33,505 nt of DNA from Bacteroidales bacterium (GTDB taxonomy: Bacteria; Bacteroidota; Bacteroidia; Bacteroidales; F082), in contig JAQVGO010000018.1 of NCBI GenBank assembly GCA_028696715.1, positions 1 through 33,505 of the forward strand, written 5' to 3'. This document shows positions 1 through 7,700 of the stretch, piece by piece. The position numbers and the translations under genes are program-made. How positions within the stretch are numbered: the first letter of the stretch is position 1; every line of letters begins with the position of its first letter. The notes beneath the pieces were generated by a model that was not told the DNA's origin, did no database searches, and saw nothing but the letters and a program-made list of their open reading frames with translations.

Positions 1-186
1 TGAATAATTACCGTCAATATCGGTTGTGGTACCAATAGTAGTACCCTTAACCATCACGGTAACTCCGGGAATTCCCATCCCATCCTGCGCACTGGTAACC
101 TTACCAGTAATGGTTCTCGACTGCGCAAATGCAAAATTTACACCTGCGATCAGCAAGAACACTAGCATAATCGTAATTTTTCTCAT
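1..186 (-). CDS. SusC/RagA-family TonB-dependent outer-membrane protein, N-terminal fragment
   Basis: This is the first 62 codons of a gene that runs off the left edge, read leftward from an ATG at 186. The translation starts with a signal peptide (MRKITIMLVFLLIAGVNFAFA, cleavage probably after FA-FA before QSR). A carboxypeptidase-regulatory-like beta-sandwich follows, with the phrases TITGKVTSAQDGMGIPGVTV and KGTTIGTTTDIDGNYS. This signal-peptide plus KGTxxGTxTDxDGxYS arrangement is the standard N-terminus of SusC/RagA transporters in Bacteroidota, which import glycans or peptides across the outer membrane with a SusD partner. The plug and barrel lie outside the window, so the substrate cannot be inferred. 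A plain CarboxypepD_reg-like surface protein is a less likely alternative. Confidence 0.85.
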   Translation of the reverse strand, partial: MRKITIMLVFLLIAGVNFAFAQSRTITGKVTSAQDGMGIPGVTVMVKGTTIGTTTDIDGNYS

Positions 187-412
187 AATGGTGATTTTTG
201 GTTAATGAATTGATTAACTAATAAAATTTCTGTTCATAAATGTTTTACGAAAACGTTTGCATTTAAGCGTGCAAGTTATAAACATCTGTGTATTTAACAA
301 AAAATTAATCGAAAAATATTTTAACTTTTATTAAAGAAATGATTTATTTTACAGGTTTACAAGTTTTTACATGATTAATAATTTATAAGTTTTAAGCATT
401 ATTCATACGAAT

Positions 413-850
413 TTATTCAGAATTTTCGGCATTTTCGATATCTTTCACGCTGGATTGACGCGTAGGTATAATTATAATCAAACTGATCAGTATAGCTTCG
501 AGCAGCAGTTTTTGCCAGCCTTCAAAGCCTCCTATCATAATTTGGATACCTATCAGGATCATCCCAAAAAATAAAATTATCAATTTCTTTCCCTGTCTAA
601 AATAGTTAAGGAAACCCACGATAATCATTGCATTGAGCAGAAACAACACAAGCATGACCAACCAAATCGGAAAAATATTAAACGTGATCGGATTAATTCC
701 AAGCCCCACCCATTCAATAATATATTGATTAAAAATCAAGGCTGATAGGGCAAGCAAAGCAATAAAAATATAATAAGTTATTGCAAAGGTGCCAACTAAC
801 AATTGCAGCAATCGTGTGCGGGGTTTCGATTCAGACAACTGATCTGTCAT
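413..850 (-). CDS. Small four-helix membrane protein of unknown function
   Basis: The 145-residue protein starts at an ATG and has no signal peptide or catalytic motif that I recognise. After a polar, basic first 14 residues it has about four hydrophobic segments, near residues 16-41, 57-83, 88-108 and 112-130, and ends in an acidic tail (SVKDIENAENSE). It lies 63 bp downstream of another 4-TM gene of almost the same length, and both follow the MIO ammonia-lyase on the same strand, so co-transcription is possible. The hydrophobic pattern and the ATG support a real gene, but no function can be assigned. Confidence 0.65.
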   Translation of the reverse strand: MTDQLSESKPRTRLLQLLVGTFAITYYIFIALLALSALIFNQYIIEWVGLGINPITFNIFPIWLVMLVLFLLNAMIIVGFLNYFRQGKKLIILFFGMILIGIQIMIGGFEGWQKLLLEAILISLIIIIPTRQSSVKDIENAENSE

Positions 851-913
851 AATAATTTGTTTAAGCTAATTTGCAGCTATTTACAGTATGTACCTATTAC
901 CTTGATTAAAATA

Positions 914-1342
914 TTAGTCCATTAAATCCCTGAAGCGAAGATACAACAATATAAAAAGCGTGGCAAGTACCAGATCGAACATTGGAAATACACCCTCAGG
1001 TTTGTAGATGTATATGGTAGAGACAATTAGAATTAGCAGCTGCGAAATGGCGTACAAATGAAATCCAGCCCGTCGCAGGTTCCACATCAAACGAACACCA
1101 TTAAATGAAATGACCTGCAATAAAGCTGAAATCAAAAAATAGGAACGATTGATCCTTCCAAAAATACCCAAATCAAAACCCATCGCTTCAAAACTTTCCT
1201 GTTCAATCATTTCCAGCACAATAGCATGATTAAAATAAACAAAGAAATTACTCACCGCTGCAAGGCCTGAACCAATAAAACTCAAAACACACAAGAAAGT
1301 TAATAAACCCGGTCTTACTCTTTGATTTTCATTTTGAATCAT
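914..1342 (-). CDS. Small four-helix membrane protein downstream of the ammonia-lyase
   Basis: The 142-residue protein begins at an ATG only 13 bp after the stop of the MIO ammonia-lyase gene, so the two are very probably one transcript. Hydrophobic stretches lie near residues 12-37, 67-85, 93-112 and 118-136. The first begins LLTFLCVLSFIGSGLAAVSNF, and similar openings occur in unnamed Bacteroidota membrane proteins. There are no charged residues inside the helices, no conserved His/Cys cluster and no transport-family signature. Function is unknown. A role in moving or sensing the lyase substrate or product is only a guess from position. Confidence 0.7.
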   Translation of the reverse strand: MIQNENQRVRPGLLTFLCVLSFIGSGLAAVSNFFVYFNHAIVLEMIEQESFEAMGFDLGIFGRINRSYFLISALLQVISFNGVRLMWNLRRAGFHLYAISQLLILIVSTIYIYKPEGVFPMFDLVLATLFILLYLRFRDLMD

Positions 1343-1355
1343 AAATTCCTGTATT

Positions 1356-2885
1356 TCAATTCAATTTGCCAATTAGTCTTTCTACCTCTTCCAGAATTTC
1401 GCCCGATTCCACCAATGCCTTCATCGCATTGTGATCGTCAAAGAGGGGCCGATCCACATCCAAAAAAGCTACATGGCGACGCACAAGCTCATGTGCTTTC
1501 CTTGTACCTTCACCAAAGTTATAATCCCTAAAATCCAATGCCTGGGCAGCCGCCATCAGCTCAATGCCTAAAATTCCGTAGGCATTATCCATGATTTGAA
1601 AGTTTTTGAGTGCAGTGTTCATTCCCATCGAAACAAAATCTTCCTGATCGGCAGCCGCCGGAATAGATTGTATGCTAGCCGGAGCAGACAAAATACGCTG
1701 CTCAACAATCTGCATATCAGCAGTATATTGCGACAACATCAATCCGGAGAACATTCCGGCACCTTTGGTCAGAAAAGCCGGAAGACCAACGCTCAAAGCA
1801 GGATTATTCAAACGATTCATACGCCGTTCAGACAGCACACACACCATTGTAATAGCTGCTCCTGCCATATCCATCGGCAACGAAACTGGTGATCCCTGGA
1901 AATTTGCTCCGGAAAGCTGCAAGTTTTCGTCCGGGAAAAAGATAGGATTGTCACCCACACCATTGAGTTCGATTTCAACCTGCGATCGTGCCCAGGCCAT
2001 TGCATCATGAGCAGCTCCGATCACCTGTGGTGTTGAACGCATACTATAGGCATCCTGCACCTTGCATTTTATCCTGCCTTCAGCCAGATCGCCACCTTTT
2101 ACTATTTTATTAATCGCCATTGCCGAACGAACAGCACCGGCAAACCCTCTCACTTCGTGAATCTTGCGATCGTAAGGTTTCATGTTTGCCTTTAAAGCTT
2201 CGAGCGACATTGCTGCAGCAATTTCGGCCTGCCGCAAAAAGCGATCAGCATCAAACAAAAACAAAGCACTCATCGCGGTGAGCACATTCGATCCGTTGAT
2301 CGTTGCCAGTCCGTCGCGTGCCTGCAAGCCGGGTATTTCGATACCTGCACGTTTCAAAGCTTCTCTTCCCGAAAGCAATTCGCCCTTGTAATAAGCTTTG
2401 CCCTCTCCCATCATCAACAAGGCGATCTGCGACATGGGAGCCAAATCGCCTGAAGCCCCTACGCTACCTTTGCGGCACACATAAGGCGTCACACCTTTAT
2501 TCAGCATCTCGACCAATGTCCGGGTAATTTCAGGTCTGCAGCCCGAATGACCATGCGCATGAACATTGATACGCCCGAGCATGGCTCCTCTAACCCAATC
2601 TTCGGGCATGGGCTCACCAATTCCGGCAGCATGGTTATAAATCAGGTATTTCTGGAAATCCTTTACCTGATCATCATTCAGCACCATCTCCGAAAACTCG
2701 CCAATGCCTGTATTTACGCCATACATGATTTCCTTTGCCTGTATTTTGCGTTCAAGCATGGCTCTGCATTTTTCAATCCGTCCAATGGCGGCCGTATCCA
2801 GTTCAACTTTGCGATGATGACGAGCTACTTCCACTACATGCTCTATTGTCAATCCACTTCCGGTGATGATAAGACTTGTTTTCAT
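1356..2885 (-). CDS. MIO-dependent aromatic amino acid (histidine-type) ammonia-lyase
   Basis: The 509-residue enzyme belongs to the histidine/phenylalanine/tyrosine ammonia-lyase and aminomutase family, which uses a self-made methylidene-imidazolone (MIO) group to remove ammonia from an amino acid. The MIO tripeptide Ala-Ser-Gly is at 144-146 in GSVGASGDLAP. Family catalytic residues are all in place: Tyr55 (YGVNTG), His85 (NHAAG), Asn197 (INGS), Tyr280 and Arg283, Phe329, and Gln414-Glu415 in DQEDFVSMG. Gln-Glu rather than the Asn-Gln of plant and bacterial PAL/TAL suggests a histidine-like substrate. However, Asn84 replaces the usual Ser before His85, ANFQG replaces GNFHG, and Phe replaces His in QEDHVSMG, all differing from the hutH in this window. 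Substrate is therefore open: histidine, a modified histidine, or another aromatic amino acid. No hutU, hutI or hutG lies nearby. Confidence 0.85.
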   Translation of the reverse strand: MKTSLIITGSGLTIEHVVEVARHHRKVELDTAAIGRIEKCRAMLERKIQAKEIMYGVNTGIGEFSEMVLNDDQVKDFQKYLIYNHAAGIGEPMPEDWVRGAMLGRINVHAHGHSGCRPEITRTLVEMLNKGVTPYVCRKGSVGASGDLAPMSQIALLMMGEGKAYYKGELLSGREALKRAGIEIPGLQARDGLATINGSNVLTAMSALFLFDADRFLRQAEIAAAMSLEALKANMKPYDRKIHEVRGFAGAVRSAMAINKIVKGGDLAEGRIKCKVQDAYSMRSTPQVIGAAHDAMAWARSQVEIELNGVGDNPIFFPDENLQLSGANFQGSPVSLPMDMAGAAITMVCVLSERRMNRLNNPALSVGLPAFLTKGAGMFSGLMLSQYTADMQIVEQRILSAPASIQSIPAAADQEDFVSMGMNTALKNFQIMDNAYGILGIELMAAAQALDFRDYNFGEGTRKAHELVRRHVAFLDVDRPLFDDHNAMKALVESGEILEEVERLIGKLN

Positions 2886-2961
2886 TTTAAAATCGGTTTA
2901 GGTTTAAACTCAGTTTTCAAAAAGCTAAATTAGAGAATAAGCAGATGCAAACAAAGATTAG

Positions 2962-2969
2962 TATTTTTG
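2962..2969 (+). promoter_or_regulatory. -7 box for the thioredoxin-like gene
   Basis: TATTTTTG, followed by C, matches the Bacteroidota -7 consensus TAnnTTTG and ends 25 bp before the ATG at 2995. No well-spaced -33 TTG was found, so this is a half-promoter call. Confidence 0.45.
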
Positions 2970-2994
2970 CCCACTCAAATCAAATCCCATTTTA

Positions 2995-3321
2995 ATGCAA
3001 AACGAAAGCCTTAACGCAATTCAAAATCAAATCGATACCACCCCTGCCTTGCTTTTGTATTTTTTTAGCGACCGATGCGCACCCTGCCTCAGTTTGCGGC
3101 CCAAAGTTGAAAAATTGTTGTCCGAAAACTTTCCGGCCATGAAACTCATTTACATCGATTCGGAAAAACATGCAGAAATAGCTGGTCACTTTGGTGTTTT
3201 TTCAAATCCTACCCTCTTGCTCTTTTTTGATGGACACGAACACCAAAGATTGAGCAAATATGTAGCTATCCCGCAATTGGATGCTGCCATCAGCAGACCT
3301 TACGAATTATTGATTGACTAA
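2995..3321 (+). CDS. Thioredoxin-like protein with CAPC active site
   Basis: This is a 108-residue single-domain thioredoxin fold with no signal peptide, so it should be cytoplasmic. The redox motif Cys28-Ala-Pro-Cys31 sits after the first central strand (ALLLYFFSDRCAPC), and the cis-proline loop is SNPTLLLF. The classical thioredoxin WCGPC is replaced by RCAPC, so redox potential and partners may differ. It is on the plus strand between two minus-strand MIO ammonia-lyases. Its stop lies 2 bp from the stop of hutH, and it is divergent from the other lyase with about 110 bp between their starts. A general disulfide reductase is the simplest reading. Confidence 0.85.
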   Translation: MQNESLNAIQNQIDTTPALLLYFFSDRCAPCLSLRPKVEKLLSENFPAMKLIYIDSEKHAEIAGHFGVFSNPTLLLFFDGHEHQRLSKYVAIPQLDAAISRPYELLID

Positions 3322-3323
3322 GC

Positions 3324-4841
3324 TCAGATGCCTTTCATCAAGGCATCCGGAATGTTGAGCGGTACCGTTTTCAGAAATTCAACTGATCTGGCTATTTCGG
3401 TGTACATCACCTTGTCATTATCCACAAAATCAACCTTTTCGCGATAAGCTTTTACAAATTCTTCAATGAATTCTGACGACCTGGCCGGCCTGCGAAATTC
3501 AAGTGCCTGCGCAGCATTGAAAAGCTCAATGGCCAAAATTCGCTCAAGATTCAAAACCACACGCAGGGCTTTGGTAGCAGCATTTGCTCCCATGCTCACA
3601 TGATCTTCCTGACCTTGTGATGATTCAATGGAATCAACAGATGCCGGGGTACATAACTGTTTGTTCTGGCTCACCAGACTTGCCGCTGTATATTGCGGAA
3701 TCATAAATCCGGAATTTAATCCCGGGCTGGCAACCAAAAATGGTGGTAAGCCTCTTTTGCCATGCAGAAGCTGATAAGTTCTTCGTTCACTGATATTTCC
3801 CCATTCACTCAAGGCAATGGCCAAATTGTCCAAAGCCAATGCAAGAGGCTGTCCATGAAAATTTCCGGCAGAAATAATCAAATCATCATCCGGGAAAATT
3901 GTTGGATTATCCGTTACTGCATTTATCTCATTACTAAACACATAGGCCACATAATTAACAGAATCCTTTGAAGCTCCGTGCACCTGCGGAATGCATCTGA
4001 AAGAATAAGGATCCTGAACATGTGCTTTTTTCCTGCTGATCAACTCGCTTCCTTCCAGTAGCTTACGAAAACGATCTGCCGTTGCAATCTGTCCTTTGTG
4101 ATGCCGGATTTGATGCACCTGATCGTAAAAAGGTTCCAATCGACCATCAAAAGCCTCCAATGAAAGTGCTCCGATGATATCAGCAAGCATCGATAGCCTG
4201 AAAGTTTTGAGTAAAGTGAAAACACCGTAGGCACTCATAAATTGCGTACCATTGAGCAAGGCCAAACCTTCCTTGGATTGCAATTTGACCGGCTCCCAGC
4301 CAAAATGTTTCATCACAACCTCGGATGCCTGCCGCCTGCCTTCAAAATAAACCTCTCCCTTGCCCAGCAATGGCAAAGACAAATGCGCCAGTGGAGCCAG
4401 ATCGCCTGAAGCCCCAAGAGAACCCATTTCGTAAACCACCGGAATTACATCATTGTTATAAAAATCTATAAGTCGCTCTACGGTAATTCGTTGCACGCCG
4501 GAATGCCCATAAGAAAGGCTTTGGACCTTGAGCAGTAGCATCAACTTCACAATTTCTGGCGGGACAAGGTCACCTGTTCCGCATGCATGTGACATCACCA
4601 GATTTTCCTGCAACTGACCCAGCTCAGATTTTGAGATACTGGTATCGCAGAGCGAGCCAAATCCTGTATTGATGCCATATACAGGTTCGTCCTGACTGGC
4701 AATTTTCTGATCGAGGTAAGCACGACAATGCTCAATCTTTGCAGCGGCATCTTCTGAAAGTGCGAGCTTATAATTTCGTTTTATGAGGTCGAAAATTCTT
4801 TGGAAAGTAAGTTTTTCCGAATTGATATAATGAGTTTGCAT
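3324..4841 (-). CDS. hutH: Histidine ammonia-lyase
   Basis: The 505-residue enzyme converts L-histidine to trans-urocanate and ammonia, the first step of histidine degradation, in the cytoplasm. The MIO triad Ala144-Ser145-Gly146 lies in GSLGASGDLAP. The other active-site residues are Tyr55 (YGINTGFG), Ser84-His85 (SHACG), Asn197 (LNGT), Tyr279 and Arg282 (DPYSFRCIPQ), Phe328-His329 (GNFHG), and Gln411-Glu412 in GQEDHVSMGAN. The SH and QEDH signatures are those of true histidine lyases rather than PAL or TAL. The rest of a hut operon (urocanase, imidazolonepropionase) is absent here, so those genes must be elsewhere or the urocanate has another fate. The ATG at 4841 gives a normal family length. 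Confidence 0.92.
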   Translation of the reverse strand: MQTHYINSEKLTFQRIFDLIKRNYKLALSEDAAAKIEHCRAYLDQKIASQDEPVYGINTGFGSLCDTSISKSELGQLQENLVMSHACGTGDLVPPEIVKLMLLLKVQSLSYGHSGVQRITVERLIDFYNNDVIPVVYEMGSLGASGDLAPLAHLSLPLLGKGEVYFEGRRQASEVVMKHFGWEPVKLQSKEGLALLNGTQFMSAYGVFTLLKTFRLSMLADIIGALSLEAFDGRLEPFYDQVHQIRHHKGQIATADRFRKLLEGSELISRKKAHVQDPYSFRCIPQVHGASKDSVNYVAYVFSNEINAVTDNPTIFPDDDLIISAGNFHGQPLALALDNLAIALSEWGNISERRTYQLLHGKRGLPPFLVASPGLNSGFMIPQYTAASLVSQNKQLCTPASVDSIESSQGQEDHVSMGANAATKALRVVLNLERILAIELFNAAQALEFRRPARSSEFIEEFVKAYREKVDFVDNDKVMYTEIARSVEFLKTVPLNIPDALMKGI

Positions 4842-4966
4842 TTGTTTTGCAGATTAAATGTGAAAAAAAAATAATATAGGTAATACTCGAATAGCTCAAA
4901 CCCTACCAAACAAGGATGTTCTGTTAATTTTGATCAGGAAGTCGCGTATCAAAGCCGGCGTCATAA

Positions 4967-6337
4967 TCAGGCTTTTAAGCGTTCTGCGAGTTTTTCAATC
5001 AATGATTGGGCTGCCACAGTGATTTGCTCGCCTGTTTGCATTTGCTTGATAGTAAATTGCCCTGCATCCATTTCTGACTCACCAGCCATTACTACTATCT
5101 GAATTTGTTTTTGATCGGCATAGCGCAGTTGCTTTTTGATTTTGGCTGCATCCGGAAAAATTTCGGCACTCAAACCCTTCTCTCTTATTTTTTGTAGAAA
5201 TGGCAGGCAGTAAGTCATTTCTTTTTCACCAAAATTCAAAAAAATGATCTGTGTTGATTGCATGGCCTTTTCGGGAAACAATTCAAGACTTTGCATCACA
5301 TCGTAAATGCGATCCGCACCAAAGCTGATACCCACACCCGACATATCAGGCATTCCAAAAACACCGGTCAAGTTATCATATCTTCCACCACCACAAATGC
5401 TTCCCATTGGCACTTCAGCTGCTTTCACTTCAAAAATAGCACCTGTATAATAATTCAGCCCACGTGCCAAAGTAAGATCAAGTTCCACAGGCATTGAAAT
5501 ATCCATAATACGAAGATAATCAAATAATTGTCGTAACTCTGCAATACCTTTTGCACCAATATCGAGATGGCCGATCAGCTTTTCAAGCATTGTAAGTTTC
5601 TCTGTGGTTGAACCTTCCATGAAGAGCACCGGTTGAAGCAATTCAACAGCTTTGTCGGACAAGCCTTTTTCACGAAGCTCTGCATTCACCTGATCGATAC
5701 CAATCTTATCAAGCTTGTCAATTGCTACTGTTATGTCGATCAACGCTTCCGGCTGGCCGATATATTCTGCCAGTCCGGCCAAAACTTTTCGGTTATTTAT
5801 TTTAGTTACAACCTTAATTTTCAATCTTTTGAATACCTCATCCACCAATTGCACCAACTCAGCTTCATTGATTAAGGCATCGCTACCCACCACATCCACA
5901 TCGCATTGGTAAAACTCGCGGTAGCGTCCTTTCTGGGGGCGATCGGCGCGCCATACCGGCTGAATCTGGTACCTTTTGAAAGGAAAGCTGATTTCGTTGC
6001 GGTATTGCACCACAAAACGGGCGAAAGGAACAGTAAGATCATATCGCAAACCTTTCTCGCTTATTCTTGGCCCTAAAGTTTCGAAAGACTGCTTTTCAGC
6101 ATCATTAATATTGGAAAGGAAATCTCCGGAATTTAAAATTCTGAACAAAAGCTTGTCGCCCTCATCGCCATATTTGCCGGTAAGCGTAGAGAGATTTTCC
6201 ATGGCAGGTGTTTCAATCGGTTCAAAACCGTAAAGTTTGAACACCTCTTTTATAGTATTAAAAATATAATCCCGACGAGCCATTACGTTCGGGCCGAAAT
6301 CTCTTGTCCCTTTAGGTATTGCAGGTTTTTGCGCCAT
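4967..6337 (-). CDS. hisS: Histidyl-tRNA synthetase
   Basis: The 456-residue class II aminoacyl-tRNA synthetase charges tRNA-His. Motif 1 lies in the N-terminal part ([11 protein letters not shown] at 7-17). Motif 2 is [23 protein letters not shown] around 120-142, with its ATP-binding arginine. The HisRS-specific peptide [10 protein letters not shown] is at 290-299 and motif 3 ([15 protein letters not shown]) at 335-349. The C-terminal anticodon-binding domain starts near 362. Length and start match the family. The gene lies about 125 bp from hutH, on the same strand, but has its own promoter-like sequence. Proximity of two histidine genes may be coincidence. Confidence 0.97.
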   Translation of the reverse strand: MAQKPAIPKGTRDFGPNVMARRDYIFNTIKEVFKLYGFEPIETPAMENLSTLTGKYGDEGDKLLFRILNSGDFLSNINDAEKQSFETLGPRISEKGLRYDLTVPFARFVVQYRNEISFPFKRYQIQPVWRADRPQKGRYREFYQCDVDVVGSDALINEAELVQLVDEVFKRLKIKVVTKINNRKVLAGLAEYIGQPEALIDITVAIDKLDKIGIDQVNAELREKGLSDKAVELLQPVLFMEGSTTEKLTMLEKLIGHLDIGAKGIAELRQLFDYLRIMDISMPVELDLTLARGLNYYTGAIFEVKAAEVPMGSICGGGRYDNLTGVFGMPDMSGVGISFGADRIYDVMQSLELFPEKAMQSTQIIFLNFGEKEMTYCLPFLQKIREKGLSAEIFPDAAKIKKQLRYADQKQIQIVVMAGESEMDAGQFTIKQMQTGEQITVAAQSLIEKLAERLKA

Positions 6338-6359
6338 TGCGTTTTCTTTTCTGAAGTGG

Positions 6360-6392
6360 CAAAGGTACTAAAAAGCCACTTGTTTGATGCAA
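6360..6392 (-). promoter_or_regulatory. Promoter of hisS
   Basis: On the minus strand, TTG (6392-6390) is followed after 22 bp by TACCTTTG (6367-6360), then C. This fits the Bacteroidota pattern TTG-N17-23-TAnnTTTG. The ATG of hisS lies 22 bp after the -7 box. Confidence 0.6.
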
Positions 6393-6430
6393 TCAGCTCT
6401 CAGGTAAAAAAACGTTCAGCTCAAAAAGAA

Positions 6431-6466
6431 AAAAAGTTAAAAACCTAACTTTTTAAGTAGGTTTTT
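6431..6466 (-). terminator. Overlapping hairpins and U-rich tract at the end of the WbuC gene
   Basis: Reading the minus strand, AAAAACCTA (6466-6458) pairs perfectly with TAGGTTTTT (6447-6439). Interleaved with it, AAAAAGTTA (6454-6446) pairs perfectly with TAACTTTTT (6439-6431), and more T residues follow. The first hairpin includes the last codons and the stop codon of the WbuC gene. A weak AT-rich intrinsic terminator is the simplest reading. Confidence 0.55.
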
Positions 6467-6907
6467 GAGGTAATCAGCTGCATCCGGATCACCCTCGGCA
6501 GGTGCCCAGGGCGCAAAATGTTTGTCAATTGTTGGATCATACGGGCCATCTTTCAGCTCGTAAGCTACTGAGCCTGTTTCCATTGAAACGATACAATGAT
6601 AAGTTCGCGGGTTGATCTCACAGCCATAATTACCTTTGGAAGCATCCAGCAAAATATGATCGCGCACCTGCCCGTCTTCTTCAAATTCGACAACCAGAAT
6701 CTTTCCACGCAAGCAAAAAAACGCTTCTGATTTATCCGGATTTTCGTGCTTGTGCGGTTGGATATATGTCCCGGGTTCCATGGCATTCAACATGCGTTGC
6801 ATCAAAGCTTCCGACTTATCATGGAAGTTCAGATTTGTCCTTTTGCGGATTGAACTTCTGGCTATTGCAGAAACCTTATCGATCAAATTTTCGTCAATTT
6901 TTATCAT
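6437..6907 (-). CDS. WbuC-family cupin-fold metalloprotein
   Basis: The 156-residue protein has a short N-terminal helical part and a single cupin barrel. Likely metal ligands are His52 and His54 (QPHKHENPDKSEAF), Glu61, and His104 (NPRTYHCIV). The HKH..E pattern with KSEAFFCLRG is the hallmark of the WbuC family, first named from O-antigen clusters but of undefined enzymatic role. The end (GDPDAADYLKNLLKKLG) also fits this family. The start overlaps the nitroreductase stop by 4 bp (ATGA), so the two are translationally coupled. A role in sugar modification is suggested only by family name. No O-antigen sugar genes adjoin it. Confidence 0.85.
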   Translation of the reverse strand: MIKIDENLIDKVSAIARSSIRKRTNLNFHDKSEALMQRMLNAMEPGTYIQPHKHENPDKSEAFFCLRGKILVVEFEEDGQVRDHILLDASKGNYGCEINPRTYHCIVSMETGSVAYELKDGPYDPTIDKHFAPWAPAEGDPDAADYLKNLLKKLGF

Positions 6908-7503
6908 GATTTTTTGCTTCTTTTCCAGATTAACTCATCCACCAAACGCTTTGGAACGACATGTACATCATTTTCATCTGTAAAGTAAGCTACCGATGCG
7001 TTTTCAACCGCTTTTATTTCAACGGTTTGCTTTGGTTTTCCGAGTGCCAGTACCATCATTACTTCCAGGTTTTCTTCAAGACTAAAATAACGGGAGATGG
7101 CGTATCTGTTCACGGTTCTAACAATACATCCGCCAAAACCAGCAGCCGTGGCACCAAGCAAAATGGTTTGAGCTGCAATGCCGGCATCAAAATCGGCACG
7201 ATCGTTTAAATTTTTATCCAACAACATAACCAAATATGCCGTTGGACGATCGTCAGGCAAAGGGCCGTCCCAATCCTTTAGATACCAAGCCCATTTGAGT
7301 TGATCAAAAACAAAATTAAGTTCATTCGGTTTAGTGACAATTACATATTTCAAAGGTTGGATATTTTTTGAGGAAGCAGTAAAACGCGTTAGAGCAACCA
7401 ATTCGTGAAGCAGTTTTTCATCCGGCACAGGCCTTTGATGAAACCTTCTGTAACTGCGGTTTACTCGTAAAAGTTCGATCAGATTATTTGGAATTTCGGC
7501 CAT
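6904..7503 (-). CDS. Nitroreductase-family flavoprotein
   Basis: The 199-residue protein is an FMN-dependent oxidoreductase of the nitroreductase superfamily. The N-terminal FMN-phosphate motif is LLRVNRSYRRFHQRPV (residues 11-26). The second FMN contact is ASSKNIQPLKYVIV near 43-56. The segment GIAAQTILLGATAAGFGGCIV forms the helix and glycine loop before the C-terminal strand LEVMMVLALGKP. It resembles small family members that use NAD(P)H to reduce nitro groups, quinones or unknown substrates, and nothing pins down the substrate. It is the first gene of a two-gene unit with the WbuC cupin, overlapping it by 4 bp. A -7 box lies 15 bp upstream of its ATG. Confidence 0.85.
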   Translation of the reverse strand: MAEIPNNLIELLRVNRSYRRFHQRPVPDEKLLHELVALTRFTASSKNIQPLKYVIVTKPNELNFVFDQLKWAWYLKDWDGPLPDDRPTAYLVMLLDKNLNDRADFDAGIAAQTILLGATAAGFGGCIVRTVNRYAISRYFSLEENLEVMMVLALGKPKQTVEIKAVENASVAYFTDENDVHVVPKRLVDELIWKRSKKS

Positions 7504-7517
7504 AAAATGATTTTATG

Positions 7518-7525
7518 CAAAGTTA
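7518..7525 (-). promoter_or_regulatory. -7 box for the nitroreductase-WbuC pair
   Basis: TAACTTTG followed by C on the minus strand matches TAnnTTTG and ends 14 bp before the ATG. A TG lies 23 bp upstream (7550-7549) as a weak -33 element. Between the box and the start is a perfect 17-bp palindrome (7501-7517). Confidence 0.5.
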
Positions 7526-7645
7526 AGCTTTCTGGATTTATGGATTTACAGCCCGACCTTTTATTTAAATCAAGAAAAGTACATATGAACATATACTAAT
7601 TATTAAAACTCATTCTAAATTGCCTTCAAAATCAACATTTGCTAA

Positions 7646-7675
7646 TTGCCGGAAAAATGAAAGGTATTAATTTAG
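7646..7675 (+). promoter_or_regulatory. Probable promoter of the NhaD-type antiporter gene
   Basis: TTG (7646-7648), 19 bp, then TAATTTAG (7668-7675), one mismatch from TAnnTTTG. The ATG is 25 bp downstream. This is the best-spaced candidate in the 180-bp intergenic gap. Confidence 0.4.
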
Positions 7676-7700
7676 CGCCTTCATTTAAAAATTGAAACTT

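Noticed and set aside
1356..4841. A flexirubin or aryl-polyene pigment cluster, suggested by ammonia-lyases
   Set aside because: No ketosynthase, acyl carrier protein, dehydratase or acyl-CoA ligase is present, and both lyases carry histidine-type Gln-Glu residues rather than the tyrosine-lyase Asn-Gln.
3324..6337. A histidine-utilisation operon
   Set aside because: Only hutH is present. hisS has its own promoter-like sequence and no urocanase, imidazolonepropionase or formiminoglutamase is encoded here.
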